From NCBI RefSeq assembly GCF_001509585.1, contig NZ_LNCI01000008.1:124001-188000 (forward strand): DNA of 64,000 nucleotides. The letters run 5' to 3'. Under the pieces are notes generated by a model, which saw nothing but the letters and a program-made list of their open reading frames with translations, was not told the DNA's origin and did no database searches. Below are positions 53,930-63,992 of the stretch, in pieces. Within the stretch, counting starts at the first letter, position 1; each line of letters starts with the position of its first letter. Source of the stretch: Tropicimonas marinistellae (lineage in GTDB: Bacteria; Pseudomonadota; Alphaproteobacteria; Rhodobacterales; Rhodobacteraceae). The position numbers and the translations under genes were made by a program.

Positions 53930-54475
53930 ATGACCAACCGCATATTGTGGATCCTGATGGGCCTCCTGGCCATTGTCGGCGGTGTTTTCGCCCTGGCCAA
54001 TCCTTTTGCTGCCAGCCTGGCGGCCACCACGATCGCGGCCTGGATGTTCCTGATCATCGGAGTGCTGGAACTCGTCGCCGGCTTCCGGGTATCGGGCATC
54101 GGCGCCAAGATCTGGACTCTGCTGATGGGTGCGCTGGCGATCTATCTCGGCATCACCATCCTCAACAATCCGCTTCAGGGCATGGTGACTCTGACAGTAA
54201 TGGTGGCGATCTTGTTTGCTGTCGGCGGAATTACCAAGATCGTGCTGGCGCTGTCTCTCAAGGACCGGCGGTTCTTCTGGCCAATTCTTCTGTCGGGCGT
54301 CGTCACGCTGATACTGGCGGTGATGATCTTCACCAACTTCCCGCAATCGGCGGTGAGCGTGCTGGGAATTCTGCTTGGTGTTCAGCTCATCTCCGATGGT
54401 GTCGGCGCGCTGTTCATGGCCATGACAGGGGATGGGCAGGAGGCCGGAGCGCCCGGTTCGGAATCCGAAGCTTGA
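53930..54475 (+). CDS. DUF308 / HdeD-like membrane protein
   Basis: A 181-aa protein with six membrane helices and the repeated layout of the HdeD/DUF308 family (WILMGLLAIVGGVFALANPF, LLMGALAIYLGITILNNP, SGVVTLILAVMIFTNFPQSA). In E. coli HdeD is linked to acid resistance; no role can be proven here. GGAG precedes the ATG at 53930. Confidence 0.85.
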   Translation: MTNRILWILMGLLAIVGGVFALANPFAASLAATTIAAWMFLIIGVLELVAGFRVSGIGAKIWTLLMGALAIYLGITILNNPLQGMVTLTVMVAILFAVGGITKIVLALSLKDRRFFWPILLSGVVTLILAVMIFTNFPQSAVSVLGILLGVQLISDGVGALFMAMTGDGQEAGAPGSESEA

Positions 54476-54491
54476 AGTTACGGCGCGCGTC

Positions 54492-55679
54492 CTAGGCGCG
54501 CGCCCCGGTTTCCGCCGCGATCTGGGCCCGGCTTTTGCGGGCACGTTCGGTGGCCGACTTGAGCTGGCCGCAGGCCGCCATGATATCCTCGCCGCGCGGG
54601 GTCCGGATGGGGCTCGCGTAACCGGCCTTGTAGATGATATCGGCGAAACTCTCGATGCGCTCCCAGTCGGACCGCTCATAAGGCGCGCCGGGCCATTCGT
54701 TAAACGGGATCAGATTGATCTTGGCCGGGATGCCGGCGATGAGCTTGACCAGACGGCGCGCGTCGGCGTCGCTGTCGTTCACGCCGTTGAGCATCACGTA
54801 TTCGAACGTGATCCGCTCGGAGTTGCTGAGGCGCGGGTAGTCGCGCAACGCGTTCAGCAAAGTCTCGATATTCCACTTCTTGTTGATCGGTACCAATCGG
54901 TCACGCACCTCGTCAGTGGTCGCGTGAAAGCTCACCGCAAGCAGGCATCCGATTTCTTCGGCGGCGCGCGCGATCTCCGGCACGATGCCAGAGGTCGAGA
55001 GCGTAATACGGCGGCGCGAGAGCGATATCCCTTCGCCGTCCATGACGATCTGCATAGCGTCGCGCACCGCATCGAAATTGTAGAGTGGCTCGCCCATGCC
55101 CATCAGCACGACGTTGGACACCAGCCGTGTTTCGTCCTTCGGGTTGCGGCCGGGCTCCGGCCACTCGCCCAGATCATCGCGCGCCAGCATGACCTGGCCC
55201 ACGATCTCGCCGGCCGTGAGGTTACGCACGAGTTTCTGCGTCCCGGTGTGGCAGAACGAACAGGTGAGCGTGCAGCCGACCTGGCTGGAGATGCAAAGCG
55301 TGCCACGCCCCTCTTCGGGGATGTAGACGGTCTCCACCTCGTGCCCGCCGGCGATCCGCAGGAGGTATTTCCGCGTGCCATCCGCAGAGACCTGCCGGGA
55401 GACGACCTCGGGCACCTCGATGGTGAAGGCGTCCGACAGGTCTGCCCGATACGCCTTACCGAGATTGGTCATAGCGTCGAAGTCGCGAACACCCTTCTGG
55501 TAGATCCACTGCCAGATCTGATCGACCCGCATCTTGGCCTTCTTTTCCGGCGTTCCATGCGCGATCAGTACTTCACGCAACTGCGGCCGCGTCAGCCCAA
55601 CCAGGTTGATCCGGTCGGTTTCGGGCAGTTTGCGGGCAATGGTGACAACGTCCTGCGTGACGGGGGCGCTGGCTGGCAT
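54492..55679 (-). CDS. rlmN: 23S rRNA / tRNA adenine-2 methyltransferase RlmN
   Basis: RlmN, 395 aa, a radical-SAM enzyme that methylates A2503 of 23S rRNA and A37 of some tRNAs. The cluster-binding Cys motif is [12 protein letters not shown]. The mechanistic Cys pair also includes MAACGQL near the C-terminus. Other landmarks are [16 protein letters not shown] and [13 protein letters not shown]. It is convergent with the DUF308 gene. Confidence 0.96.
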   Translation of the reverse strand: MPASAPVTQDVVTIARKLPETDRINLVGLTRPQLREVLIAHGTPEKKAKMRVDQIWQWIYQKGVRDFDAMTNLGKAYRADLSDAFTIEVPEVVSRQVSADGTRKYLLRIAGGHEVETVYIPEEGRGTLCISSQVGCTLTCSFCHTGTQKLVRNLTAGEIVGQVMLARDDLGEWPEPGRNPKDETRLVSNVVLMGMGEPLYNFDAVRDAMQIVMDGEGISLSRRRITLSTSGIVPEIARAAEEIGCLLAVSFHATTDEVRDRLVPINKKWNIETLLNALRDYPRLSNSERITFEYVMLNGVNDSDADARRLVKLIAGIPAKINLIPFNEWPGAPYERSDWERIESFADIIYKAGYASPIRTPRGEDIMAACGQLKSATERARKSRAQIAAETGARA

Positions 55680-55775
55680 GGAGGCAGATCCTTTGGGGTT
55701 GAGGCCCCGATATACAGTTTGTGCCGGGTTTTTCCAAGAGGGGCGGCGCGCTGTAATACGCTGGCGGCTCCACGA

Positions 55776-56384
55776 TCAGGTCGCGCGTGACAACGGAAGC
55801 CCGATCTGCGCTGGCAGGTCGCGGGCCTCGTCAACATCAGCCAGCCAATCGGTCATCGCAACGCGGCACCCGTCGAGGCTCCGCAACGTATCATCCCTTG
55901 CATGAGGCGTTGACCAGCGGACGTTGCGAAAGAGCGTGGTGGGCGCCGGTGTCTGGCGCTTCAGGCCGATCAGCCAGTAACCGCCGTCGGGCGCAGGGCC
56001 GAGCACGGCGTCGTGGCGCCCGAGGGCGGAGAAGGCGTTGGCGATGTGACTACGACGGATACCGGGAATGTCGGCACCGACAAGTATGACCGGCCCCGGC
56101 GGCGCCGTGCGAAAAAGCCTCCGCATCCGCTCGCCCAGATCGCCACGCCCCTGCGGACGGCGCGGAAGGTGCGCAGGCCAGATGCGCGATGCCGCTCCTT
56201 CGGTATCGGGCGAAACAGCGAGCACGAGGGTCCATCGCGGGTCTTCGAGGCGTCGCAGGAGGTCAAGGGATTGATGGCGAAACCACCACGCGGCCTCCAC
56301 CATGCCGATCTCACGGCCCAGTCGGGTCTTGACCCTACCCGGCCGTGGTTCCTTGAGCATCACGAGAAGCTGGGGTTGGGGCAT
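55776..56384 (-). CDS. DUF2064 / TIGR04282-type glycosyltransferase
   Basis: A 202-aa nucleotide-sugar-transferase-like protein (GT-A style) of the DUF2064 family. Landmarks: LLVMLKEPRPGRVKTRLG, ILVGADIPGI and LGPAPDGGYWLIGLK. Some members act in arsenosugar synthesis, but no such cluster is present here. The ATG at 56384 is only 2 bp after the dapE stop, so the two are one unit. Confidence 0.85.
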   Translation of the reverse strand: MPQPQLLVMLKEPRPGRVKTRLGREIGMVEAAWWFRHQSLDLLRRLEDPRWTLVLAVSPDTEGAASRIWPAHLPRRPQGRGDLGERMRRLFRTAPPGPVILVGADIPGIRRSHIANAFSALGRHDAVLGPAPDGGYWLIGLKRQTPAPTTLFRNVRWSTPHARDDTLRSLDGCRVAMTDWLADVDEARDLPAQIGLPLSRAT

Positions 56385-56386
56385 CG

Positions 56387-57526
56387 TCAGGTGAAATAGG
56401 TGCGCAGTATACGATCGTAGATCGCCTTGAGTTGGCCAATTTGCTCCACGGAAACCCGCTCGTCTACCGCGTGCATGGTCTGGCCCACGAGGCCGAACTC
56501 CACCACCGGGCAATGGTGTTTCATGAACCGGGCATCCGAGGTGCCACCGGAAGTGGACAGCTCCGGCCGACGACCGCATTCCACTTGCACGGCATTGGCG
56601 ACCAGATCCGACAGCGGACCGGGCGGCGTCACGAACGCCTCACCCGAAACGCGGGTACGTAGTTCGATCTCCACCCCGGTTTCCTCCGAAACCGCCTGTG
56701 CCTGCGCTGCCATCCAGGCGGTCAGGCTGTCGCCGCCGTGCAGATCGTTGAACCGGATGTTCACCGTGGCTGTGCAGCTCGCCGGGATCACGTTGGTGGC
56801 AGGGTTCCCGGCGTCGATCGTGGTCACGGCCAGTGTCGACGGATCGAAGTGCGCGGTCCCGTTATCCAGTTTGGCCTCCGAAAGCCGTGCCGCGAGCATC
56901 GCAATGGCCGCGACGGGGTTCTTTGCCCGGTGTGGATAGGCCACATGGCCCTGCACGCCGCGCGCCGTGAACCAGCCGGTGATCGACCCCCGCCGGCCGA
57001 TCTTCATCATCTCGCCCATTTCGCTGGGGCAGGTGGGTTCGCCCACGAGGCAAACAGACATTGCTTCGCCTTCCGCCGCCATCCAGTCCAGCAATGCGAC
57101 AGTCCCGTCGGTCGCGTCGCCTTCCTCATCACCGGTGATCGCCAGGAGGATCGCGCCATCGGGCGGTGCGTCACGTACCAAATCCACCGCCGCAGCGGCA
57201 AAGGCCGCCACGCCGGATTTCATATCCACCGCGCCGCGCCCCCAGAGAATGCCGTCGCGAATCTCAGCGGCGAAGGGTGCCACGCTCCACGCAGCTTCGT
57301 CGCCAACTGGCACCACATCCGTGTGTCCGTTGAACCCGAAGCTGCGCGCATGGCCCTTCGCGCCCCAGCGGGCAAAAAGGTTGGGAGTGCCGTTGCGGTC
57401 GACCCGCGTGCAGGTGAAACCCGCTGCTCCGAGCAACCGCGCCAGTAGTACAAGCGCGCCGCCCTCTTCTGGCGTCACGGATGGGCACCGTACGAGGTCG
57501 GCGGTCAACAGCACGGGGTCGGTCAT
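56387..57526 (-). CDS. dapE: Succinyl-diaminopimelate desuccinylase
   Basis: DapE, 379 aa, an M20 peptidase-family zinc enzyme that removes succinate in lysine and diaminopimelate synthesis. Visible features: [14 protein letters not shown] (zinc ligand His and Asp), [26 protein letters not shown] and ends with [17 protein letters not shown] precedes the ATG. Works in the same pathway as dapD upstream in the window. Confidence 0.95.
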   Translation of the reverse strand: MTDPVLLTADLVRCPSVTPEEGGALVLLARLLGAAGFTCTRVDRNGTPNLFARWGAKGHARSFGFNGHTDVVPVGDEAAWSVAPFAAEIRDGILWGRGAVDMKSGVAAFAAAAVDLVRDAPPDGAILLAITGDEEGDATDGTVALLDWMAAEGEAMSVCLVGEPTCPSEMGEMMKIGRRGSITGWFTARGVQGHVAYPHRAKNPVAAIAMLAARLSEAKLDNGTAHFDPSTLAVTTIDAGNPATNVIPASCTATVNIRFNDLHGGDSLTAWMAAQAQAVSEETGVEIELRTRVSGEAFVTPPGPLSDLVANAVQVECGRRPELSTSGGTSDARFMKHHCPVVEFGLVGQTMHAVDERVSVEQIGQLKAIYDRILRTYFT

Positions 57527-57571
57527 CGGCTCTCCTTCGGGTCCTGTCCCGTTGGCCTAGCCGCTTTGCCG

Positions 57572-58132
57572 TCAGGCCGCAATCTTGGCCCGTTCCGAGG
57601 CAGTCTGCATCGGCGGCCAGGGGCGATCGGCGTCGGCGTCGATCCAGCGTATCACCCAACCTGGTATGGGTGGGCTCTCCGTCATTCCGCCGAGCGCCTC
57701 GATTACGCGGGTGGTCCGCACCAGACCATCGCGATCGGTAATCGCCATCCGCAAGAGCCCGTGTGACGTGCACTCTCCCGTCCGCCACATGGATTGCTCG
57801 GCGTAGAAGAATTTCTCGTCCCAGCCGATCATCCGCGTGCGCAATTCATAGCGGTCGAAGGCGCGTACTCGCTTGCGGTAGCGGAAGGAAGACCCGGCAA
57901 TCGTCCCGCCCCAGCCGTTTGCCTTCAGCAGCGGCACGATACCGATCCGGTAGAACAGGGCCACGCGGCCAAGATCGTAGAGCGTGAGCGTGCGCCCATT
58001 ATTGAGCTCCATCCACGGGTCGATGTCCCACGGCCAGCAGATGTGCTGCGCCACATGGGTGCCGGTCAGGGGCAAGGTCGACGCGTTCCGGGCGCGGAAC
58101 ACTTCCTTGGCGAGACGGAAGACGGGATACAT
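57572..58132 (-). CDS. Hotdog-fold thioesterase-like protein
   Basis: A 186-aa acyl-CoA thioesterase-like protein of the FcbC/THEM6 type. The core is DPWMELNNGRTLTLYDLGR followed by GGTIAGSSFRYRKRVRAFDRY. The Asp/Asn in the helix region fits catalysis, but the substrate is unknown. AAAAGGAG precedes the ATG. It sits upstream of dapE on the same strand, with 45 bp between the two. Confidence 0.85.
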   Translation of the reverse strand: MYPVFRLAKEVFRARNASTLPLTGTHVAQHICWPWDIDPWMELNNGRTLTLYDLGRVALFYRIGIVPLLKANGWGGTIAGSSFRYRKRVRAFDRYELRTRMIGWDEKFFYAEQSMWRTGECTSHGLLRMAITDRDGLVRTTRVIEALGGMTESPPIPGWVIRWIDADADRPWPPMQTASERAKIAA

Positions 58133-58265
58133 GCGCGGCTCCTTTTCTGTCTCCCGTCAACTGAATGTTTACGTTCGCGTCAACTGTTACATTGCGGCAG
58201 AGCGGTTGCGCATGGAGCGCCTGCAGCTTACATCCTTCGCGCGAAAAGCATCGGAGCCACAGCAC

Positions 58266-58556
58266 ATGATCGCGATTATTCAGTTCATCGACCTGCTTCT
58301 CAGCGTCGCCTTCTTCATCATGATCGTGCACATCATCATGAGCTGGCTGCTGAACTTCAACGTCCTGAATTACAATCAGCCTCTGGTGCGCGGTATCTGG
58401 GACGGGCTGAACAAGCTTCTGGAGCCGATCTACGCGCCGATCCGTCGGTTCCTGCCAGATACCAGGCCGCTGGATCTCGCGCCACTGGCCGTGTTCATCC
58501 TGATCATCGCGGCGCGGGACATCTTCCTGCCTGCACTGGCCCGCTCCGTCTACTGA
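58266..58556 (+). CDS. YggT-family membrane protein
   Basis: A 96-aa protein with two membrane helix groups (FIDLLLSVAFFIMIVHIIMSW and LAPLAVFILIIAARDIFL) and the loop LNYNQPLVRGIWDGLNKLLEP (shown in part) common to YggT. The family is linked to cell division and osmotic tolerance in some organisms. CGGAG precedes the ATG at 58266. It is divergent from the thioesterase gene. Confidence 0.88.
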   Translation: MIAIIQFIDLLLSVAFFIMIVHIIMSWLLNFNVLNYNQPLVRGIWDGLNKLLEPIYAPIRRFLPDTRPLDLAPLAVFILIIAARDIFLPALARSVY

Positions 58557-58645
58557 TCCCGGTCCGCTCCCTGCTCTTGTTTACCGATTCCCGGTATGAA
58601 ATGCTGCACGAATAACGAGCAGCAGAAAACACAGCAGGACCGGCC

Positions 58646-60703
58646 ATGGCCGCCCCTAACCCCCACGACCTTCTGTCGACGGTTTTCGGATTCGATGCGT
58701 TCCGCTCGGGTCAGGCGGAGATCGTGGAAGCCGTGACCGCAGGCGAAAACACGCTGGCGATCATGCCGACGGGCGGCGGCAAGTCGCTCTGCTTCCAACT
58801 CCCGGCGCTATGCCGCGAGGGCGTGACGGTCGTGATTTCACCGCTGATCGCCCTGATGCGGGACCAGGTGCGCGCGTTGCGCGCCGCTGGGGTCGCCGCC
58901 GGAGCACTGACCTCCGGCAACACGCCGGAGGAAACAGATGCAGTGTTCGATGCGTTGGATCGCGGTGCGTTAAAGCTCCTTTACATGGCTCCCGAACGGT
59001 TGGCCTCTGGTGCAGCTGCCAACTTGCTCCGCCGCGCGGGTGTTTCGCTCATCGCAGTAGACGAGGCCCATTGCGTGAGCCAGTGGGGCCACGACTTCCG
59101 TCCGGACTATCTGCGGATCGGGGATCTGCGACAGGCACTCGGCGTCCCGCTGGCCGCCTTCACGGCGACGGCCGACGAGGAAACCCGGGAAGAAATCGTC
59201 ACGCGGCTCTTTGACGGGTGCGCACCGCGGGTCTTCCTGCACGGGTTCGACCGGCCAAACATCCACCTCGCCTTTCAGGCCAAAAAGTCGCCGCGAAATC
59301 AGATTCTTGGTTTTGCCGCTGCGCGAAAGGGGCTTCCCGGTATCGTCTACTGCGGTACGCGCTCAAAAACGGAGGGGCTGGCCCGGGCTCTCGGCGAAGC
59401 CGGGCACGCGGCCTGCCACTACCACGGCGGCATGGAGCCCGATGCGCGGCGCGAAGTGGAACACCGGTTCCAGAGCGAGGACGGATTGATCGTCGTGGCG
59501 ACTGTCGCCTTCGGTATGGGAGTGGACAAACCCGATATCCGATGGGTGGCGCATGCCGACCTGCCGAAATCCATCGAGGCCTACTACCAGGAAATCGGCC
59601 GCGCCGGCCGGGATGGAGCGCCTGCCGAGACGCTGACGCTCTTCGGCCCTGACGATATTCGGCTGCGCCGCTCGCAGATCGATGAGAGTCTTGCCCCACC
59701 GGAACGCAAGGCGGCGGATCATGCGCGGCTGAATGCACTGCTCGGTCTGGCCGAAGCATTGGGGTGTCGGCGGCAGGCATTATTGGCGTACTTCGGTGAA
59801 GCGCCGGAAGAACCGTGCGGGCATTGCGACCTTTGCGACCGGCCGCCAGAGACATTCGATGGCACAACTGCGGTCCGCAAAGCGCTCTCGGCAATCCTCC
59901 GGACGGGGGAGTTTTTTGGCACCGGCCATCTTACGGACATCCTGCTGGGTATCGTGACTGACAAGGTCTCCGCTCGCGGCCACGAGTCACTGCCGACCTT
60001 CGGCGTTGGAACCGAATATGACAGGCGCCAATGGCAGGCTGTGTTCCGGCAAATGATGGGGCACGACCTGGTACGCCCCGATCCGGAGCGGCACGGGGCG
60101 CTTCGGATGACCGACGCTGCGCGCCCGATCCTCCGCGGCGAGGCCTCGATCACGCTGCGTAAGGACAGTGTCGAGCGTGCAAAGGACCGGCCAGTCGTTC
60201 GGACGCTTGTGAGCGAGGAGGACGCACCGCTTTTGTCCGCACTAAAGGCAAAGCGTCGCGCGATAGCGGAAGCAGCGCGGGTTCCCGCTTATGTCGTTTT
60301 CAACGACCGCACGCTGATCGAGATGGCAGAGCGCCGGCCTTGCACGCTTGACGAAATGGCACAGATCGCCGGTGTCGGTGCGACCAAGCTGGAACGATAC
60401 GGCGCGGATTTCCTGGAGGTCGTCTCAGGTGCCGGCAAAACGCCAATGCACCCCGCCCGCCGGCGACTTGCCGGTCGCGCGGAGGGTCAGGTGTTCGATC
60501 GGCTGCAAGCGGTGCAGAGCGAGTTGGTAAGGGGGCCAGATGGGATCGACAAGTTCCTGACATGCACCCAGTCGACGCTACGCCAGATTGCGGAACGGCG
60601 GCCGGGTTCACTGGAGGATATGTCGCGCATTCCTGGCATGGGAATGCAAAAGGTCGAGCGCTTCGGCTCGGCCTTCCTCGAGGTTCTCGAAGAAGCGTCG
60701 TGA
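58646..60703 (+). CDS. recQ: RecQ DNA helicase
   Basis: RecQ, 685 aa, a 3'-5' ATP-dependent helicase for recombination and repair. Walker A in MPTGGGKSLCFQL, Walker B in VDEAHCVSQWGHDFRPDY, and motif VI in QEIGRAGRDG. The zinc-binding RQC part has CGHCDLCDRPP. Two HRDC domains are present at ~550 and ~620, the last ending EVLEEAS. AGGA precedes the ATG. It lies just upstream of yaaA. Confidence 0.96.
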   Translation: MAAPNPHDLLSTVFGFDAFRSGQAEIVEAVTAGENTLAIMPTGGGKSLCFQLPALCREGVTVVISPLIALMRDQVRALRAAGVAAGALTSGNTPEETDAVFDALDRGALKLLYMAPERLASGAAANLLRRAGVSLIAVDEAHCVSQWGHDFRPDYLRIGDLRQALGVPLAAFTATADEETREEIVTRLFDGCAPRVFLHGFDRPNIHLAFQAKKSPRNQILGFAAARKGLPGIVYCGTRSKTEGLARALGEAGHAACHYHGGMEPDARREVEHRFQSEDGLIVVATVAFGMGVDKPDIRWVAHADLPKSIEAYYQEIGRAGRDGAPAETLTLFGPDDIRLRRSQIDESLAPPERKAADHARLNALLGLAEALGCRRQALLAYFGEAPEEPCGHCDLCDRPPETFDGTTAVRKALSAILRTGEFFGTGHLTDILLGIVTDKVSARGHESLPTFGVGTEYDRRQWQAVFRQMMGHDLVRPDPERHGALRMTDAARPILRGEASITLRKDSVERAKDRPVVRTLVSEEDAPLLSALKAKRRAIAEAARVPAYVVFNDRTLIEMAERRPCTLDEMAQIAGVGATKLERYGADFLEVVSGAGKTPMHPARRRLAGRAEGQVFDRLQAVQSELVRGPDGIDKFLTCTQSTLRQIAERRPGSLEDMSRIPGMGMQKVERFGSAFLEVLEEAS

Positions 60704-60767
60704 TCGGGGTGGAATCCGCCGGTACATGCGCTAGGTTCCGGTCCGCAGAATTTGGCAGGAGTTCCGA

Positions 60768-61553
60768 ATGCTCGTTGTTATCTCGCCGGCGAAACGCCTT
60801 GACTGGTCCGCAGTGCCCGGCAAAACCATGTCACAACCCGCGTTCTCCGATGCCGCGGTCGAACTCGCCACGGTCGCGAGCCGGTTGTCGACAGGGGACC
60901 TCCAGGCGCTCATGGGCATCAGTGCCGAACTTGCACGACTCAACTCGGGGCGGTTCGCTGCGTTTGAACCGGACCCGGCACCGGATGCAACGCGCCCAGC
61001 GGCATTCGGATTTGCCGGCGATACCTATGCTGGACTTGAGGCGCGATCGCTCGAGCCGGACGAACTGGAATGGGCGCAGCGGCATTTGCGGATTTTGTCG
61101 GGGCTTTACGGCCTGTTGCGTCCACTCGACGCGATCCAGCCATACAGGCTGGAAATGGGCTGCCGGTTGAAGACCGACCGGGGCCGCTCGTTGTATGAAT
61201 ACTGGGCTGACCGGCTGTCTCGTGCGCTCAACGAAACAGCCGCCGAAATCGGTACGGACGTGTTGGTGAACTGCGCGAGCCAGGAGTATTTCGGGGCAGT
61301 CCCAGAGGCGTCTCTCGGGTTGCGGATCGTAACGCCGGTGTTTCTCGAGGATCGGCCGGGCGGGCCGAAGGTCGTCAGTTTCTATGCAAAGAAAGCCCGC
61401 GGGGCGATGGCCAGGTTCATCGTGCAGAACCGCCTAACGGACCCACGGTCGCTCGCAGAGTTCGATGCGGGTGGGTATGCATTCGATCGGCATCGCTCCG
61501 ACCCAGATCGCCCGGTTTTTCTCCGTTGCGATCAGAACCGCGACGCCGCTTGA
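60768..61553 (+). CDS. yaaA: Peroxide stress protein YaaA
   Basis: YaaA (UPF0246), 261 aa, lowers free iron during peroxide stress in E. coli and binds DNA. Landmarks: VVISPAKRLDW, GLYGLLRPLDAIQPYRLEM and VNCASQEYFGAV, VVSFYAKKARGAMARFIV. GGAG precedes the ATG. It follows recQ by 64 bp and converges on the last kinase gene. Confidence 0.94.
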   Translation: MLVVISPAKRLDWSAVPGKTMSQPAFSDAAVELATVASRLSTGDLQALMGISAELARLNSGRFAAFEPDPAPDATRPAAFGFAGDTYAGLEARSLEPDELEWAQRHLRILSGLYGLLRPLDAIQPYRLEMGCRLKTDRGRSLYEYWADRLSRALNETAAEIGTDVLVNCASQEYFGAVPEASLGLRIVTPVFLEDRPGGPKVVSFYAKKARGAMARFIVQNRLTDPRSLAEFDAGGYAFDRHRSDPDRPVFLRCDQNRDAA

Positions 61554-61577
61554 AGAGCGTTAACCGCAGGTTGCCAC

Positions 61578-63992
61578 TCATTCCGCAGCAGTGGGCAACG
61601 GGTTGACCGGCGGACGGCGGCCGGGCGGGCAGTGCGACGTGATCATTTCGATGATGGGGTCCTTGCGCAAAGGTTTCGTCAGGTAGTCGTCGAGCCCGGA
61701 AGCGATGATTTCCTCCCGGTCTTCCGACAAGGCATTTGCGGTAAGGGCTATGATCGGGATGCGGCGTTCGGGCCGTTCTGTCTCGCGAATGCGGCGTGTC
61801 GCTTCCTTGCCGTCAACGATGGGCATGGAAATGTCCATGAATACCAAGTCCGGCGCGAAGCTTCCAAAAAGGTCAATTGCTTCCTGACCGTTTGACGCGA
61901 AGGCGAGGTCGATGTCGAGTTCCTTTATGATCTTTTGGAATACGAACTGGTTGGTGCGGTTGTCCTCGGCGGCGAGGACGCGCATTCGTGGCTGGTCAAC
62001 GCGCGTTGCAGAGGGTCCGGGTTCAAGCGGCGCCGACGTTGATTGTGCCCCTGACGGTCGTGTCACTCCGGGCGATGGTTGTTCAGGAGCGGGTCCGGAC
62101 CGGGTGGGCACGCGGCGGCGCGATGAAAAGGTGACCGCCGGCACTCCGGTTTCCATGGCTTGTTCGCTTGGCGGTGCTTCCGAGGTGTCTTCTTTGCACG
62201 AAGGGATCGAAGCCTTCAGGGGTGCCGCAGGGTTGGTCGCGGTGGCAGCCAACGTCGAAAGCGTTCGGAACAACTGGCTGCGAAGGATGGGGCGGACCAG
62301 CGTCGCGTCGACGGCTGCCTGCACCGCAGGCGCTGCAGCATTGTGTGGATCGGCGCACAAAAGGACCGTGGCCGTGTGCAAGCCCGCCCGGCGAAGTGCA
62401 GCCGCGAGATCCGTGCCGGTCGTGTCGGGTAGGTGCTCATCGATCATGACGATCTGTGGCGGAGCCTCCGTCCGTAGGGCGGCGAGCGCATCGCTGCCAC
62501 CGCCCGCCTGACGGACCTGCAACCCCAACTGCCGGAGTTGCTTTGTGAGGATCACCTGGTCCAAGTCGTCGCCGCTGCCGACCATCATGGCGCGCACCTG
62601 TCCGGGTTCCAACCCGCGCGGAGCGGGACGCCGCGGCTCCGTCCCGGGAAGGGTTACGCCGAAGCCGAAGCAGGAGCCCTTGCCCTTCTCCGACTCAACC
62701 CAGATATCTCCACCCATACGGGTTACAATCTCCCGGCTGATCGCCAGACCTAACCCCGTGCCCTCGAAGCTCCGGTTCTTGTCTTCCTCCACCTGGGCGA
62801 AGGAGGCGAAGATGTGCTCCTGCATTTCCGGTTCGATACCGATCCCCGTGTCCTCCACGGTGACATGAATCTGCCAGGAGTTTTCCTCCGCCTCCATGCC
62901 GACCAACCGAACGAGCACATAGCCTTTTTCCGTGAACTTCACGGCATTGCCGATGAGATTCGTCAGAACCTGCCGGATGCGGCCAGGGTCGCCGACCAGC
63001 GTCGTCGGCAAGAAGAGATCGTAGTCCACATGAAGGTCCAGCCCCTTGTCGCGCGCCATCGGAGCGACAAGGGTCAGGACTTCGTGCAGCATACGCTCCA
63101 TGTCGAACGGCTCCGGGCGCAGCGTCACGTGCTCTGCTTCCAGGCGCGAGAAATCCAGAACGTCGTTAATGATGGACAGAAGCGCTTCCCCGGAACTGCG
63201 GATCGTGCGCAGGTAGAGCCGTTGTTCTTCGTCCAACTCGCTTTCCAGCAGCAACTCGGTCATTGCCACAACCCCGTTCATTGGGGTTCGTAGTTCGTGG
63301 CTCATGTTGGCAAGGAAAGCCGACTTTGCCCGGCTCGCGGCCTCGGCGCGTGTTCTGGCCTCGCGCAGTTCCTCCTCGCGGGCAATCATCGATGTTATGT
63401 CCAGCGCCAGGCACACCATGTCGCCGTCTCGAGAGCGGCGATCCAGCATTCGGCAATACTGCCCGTTCCACAACCGGATGGTCACTTCCGGAATTTCCGG
63501 CCCATCCCATCTGTCCAGCATCTCACCGATCCAGTCGCTGGGGCTAGAATCGCCAGTATCGACAAATCCTTCATCGGTCGCGAGACGTAGGACCTCGAGG
63601 TAAGGAATTCCGGGCTGGATCGTTTCAGAGTAGTCAAAGAGTGCGAGCCAGGCAGAATTCGCGGCAATTAACCGGTCCTGCTGGTCGAATACCGCAAAAC
63701 CGTCGGCAATCGTCTCCACCGAATCCCACAATCTGCGCTCTGCCGTTTCAACCATTTCTTCGGCGCGCGCCAACTCCTCCTGGGTCTGCGCGGCGCGGTC
63801 CTTGAGTTGTTCTGCCTCGTTTCGGACAACACGCACTTCTTCCCTCTGTTCCACAATCTGATCGGAGAGTTTCAGGGCGTGTTTGGATAGTTTCCGGTTT
63901 GCCTCGAACAGTTCGCGGCTCTTGAGATCCAGAAGCCGTTCGGCTGCTAGTCGAGCCCGGCGCTCCGATGCCAGCTTGTCCGTCAGTTTCAT
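61578..63992 (-). CDS. Hybrid sensor histidine kinase with two receiver domains
   Basis: An 804-aa soluble hybrid kinase. A coiled coil (~1-90) leads to a PAS domain (~90-200), then HisKA (H232 in MSHELRTPMNGVVA), the ATPase domain (NLIGNAVKFTEKG, EDTGIGIEP, GTGLGLAIS, ~345-450), a receiver-like domain (~470-590) and a second receiver at the C-terminus (VLAAEDNRTNQ, DLVFMDISMPIVDG, YLTKPLRKD). The first receiver has Arg (LVRPI) in place of the usual Lys, and lacks the usual acidic pair, so it is probably a non-phosphorylated pseudoreceiver. The signal and partners are unknown. Confidence 0.92.
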   Translation of the reverse strand: MKLTDKLASERRARLAAERLLDLKSRELFEANRKLSKHALKLSDQIVEQREEVRVVRNEAEQLKDRAAQTQEELARAEEMVETAERRLWDSVETIADGFAVFDQQDRLIAANSAWLALFDYSETIQPGIPYLEVLRLATDEGFVDTGDSSPSDWIGEMLDRWDGPEIPEVTIRLWNGQYCRMLDRRSRDGDMVCLALDITSMIAREEELREARTRAEAASRAKSAFLANMSHELRTPMNGVVAMTELLLESELDEEQRLYLRTIRSSGEALLSIINDVLDFSRLEAEHVTLRPEPFDMERMLHEVLTLVAPMARDKGLDLHVDYDLFLPTTLVGDPGRIRQVLTNLIGNAVKFTEKGYVLVRLVGMEAEENSWQIHVTVEDTGIGIEPEMQEHIFASFAQVEEDKNRSFEGTGLGLAISREIVTRMGGDIWVESEKGKGSCFGFGVTLPGTEPRRPAPRGLEPGQVRAMMVGSGDDLDQVILTKQLRQLGLQVRQAGGGSDALAALRTEAPPQIVMIDEHLPDTTGTDLAAALRRAGLHTATVLLCADPHNAAAPAVQAAVDATLVRPILRSQLFRTLSTLAATATNPAAPLKASIPSCKEDTSEAPPSEQAMETGVPAVTFSSRRRVPTRSGPAPEQPSPGVTRPSGAQSTSAPLEPGPSATRVDQPRMRVLAAEDNRTNQFVFQKIIKELDIDLAFASNGQEAIDLFGSFAPDLVFMDISMPIVDGKEATRRIRETERPERRIPIIALTANALSEDREEIIASGLDDYLTKPLRKDPIIEMITSHCPPGRRPPVNPLPTAAE

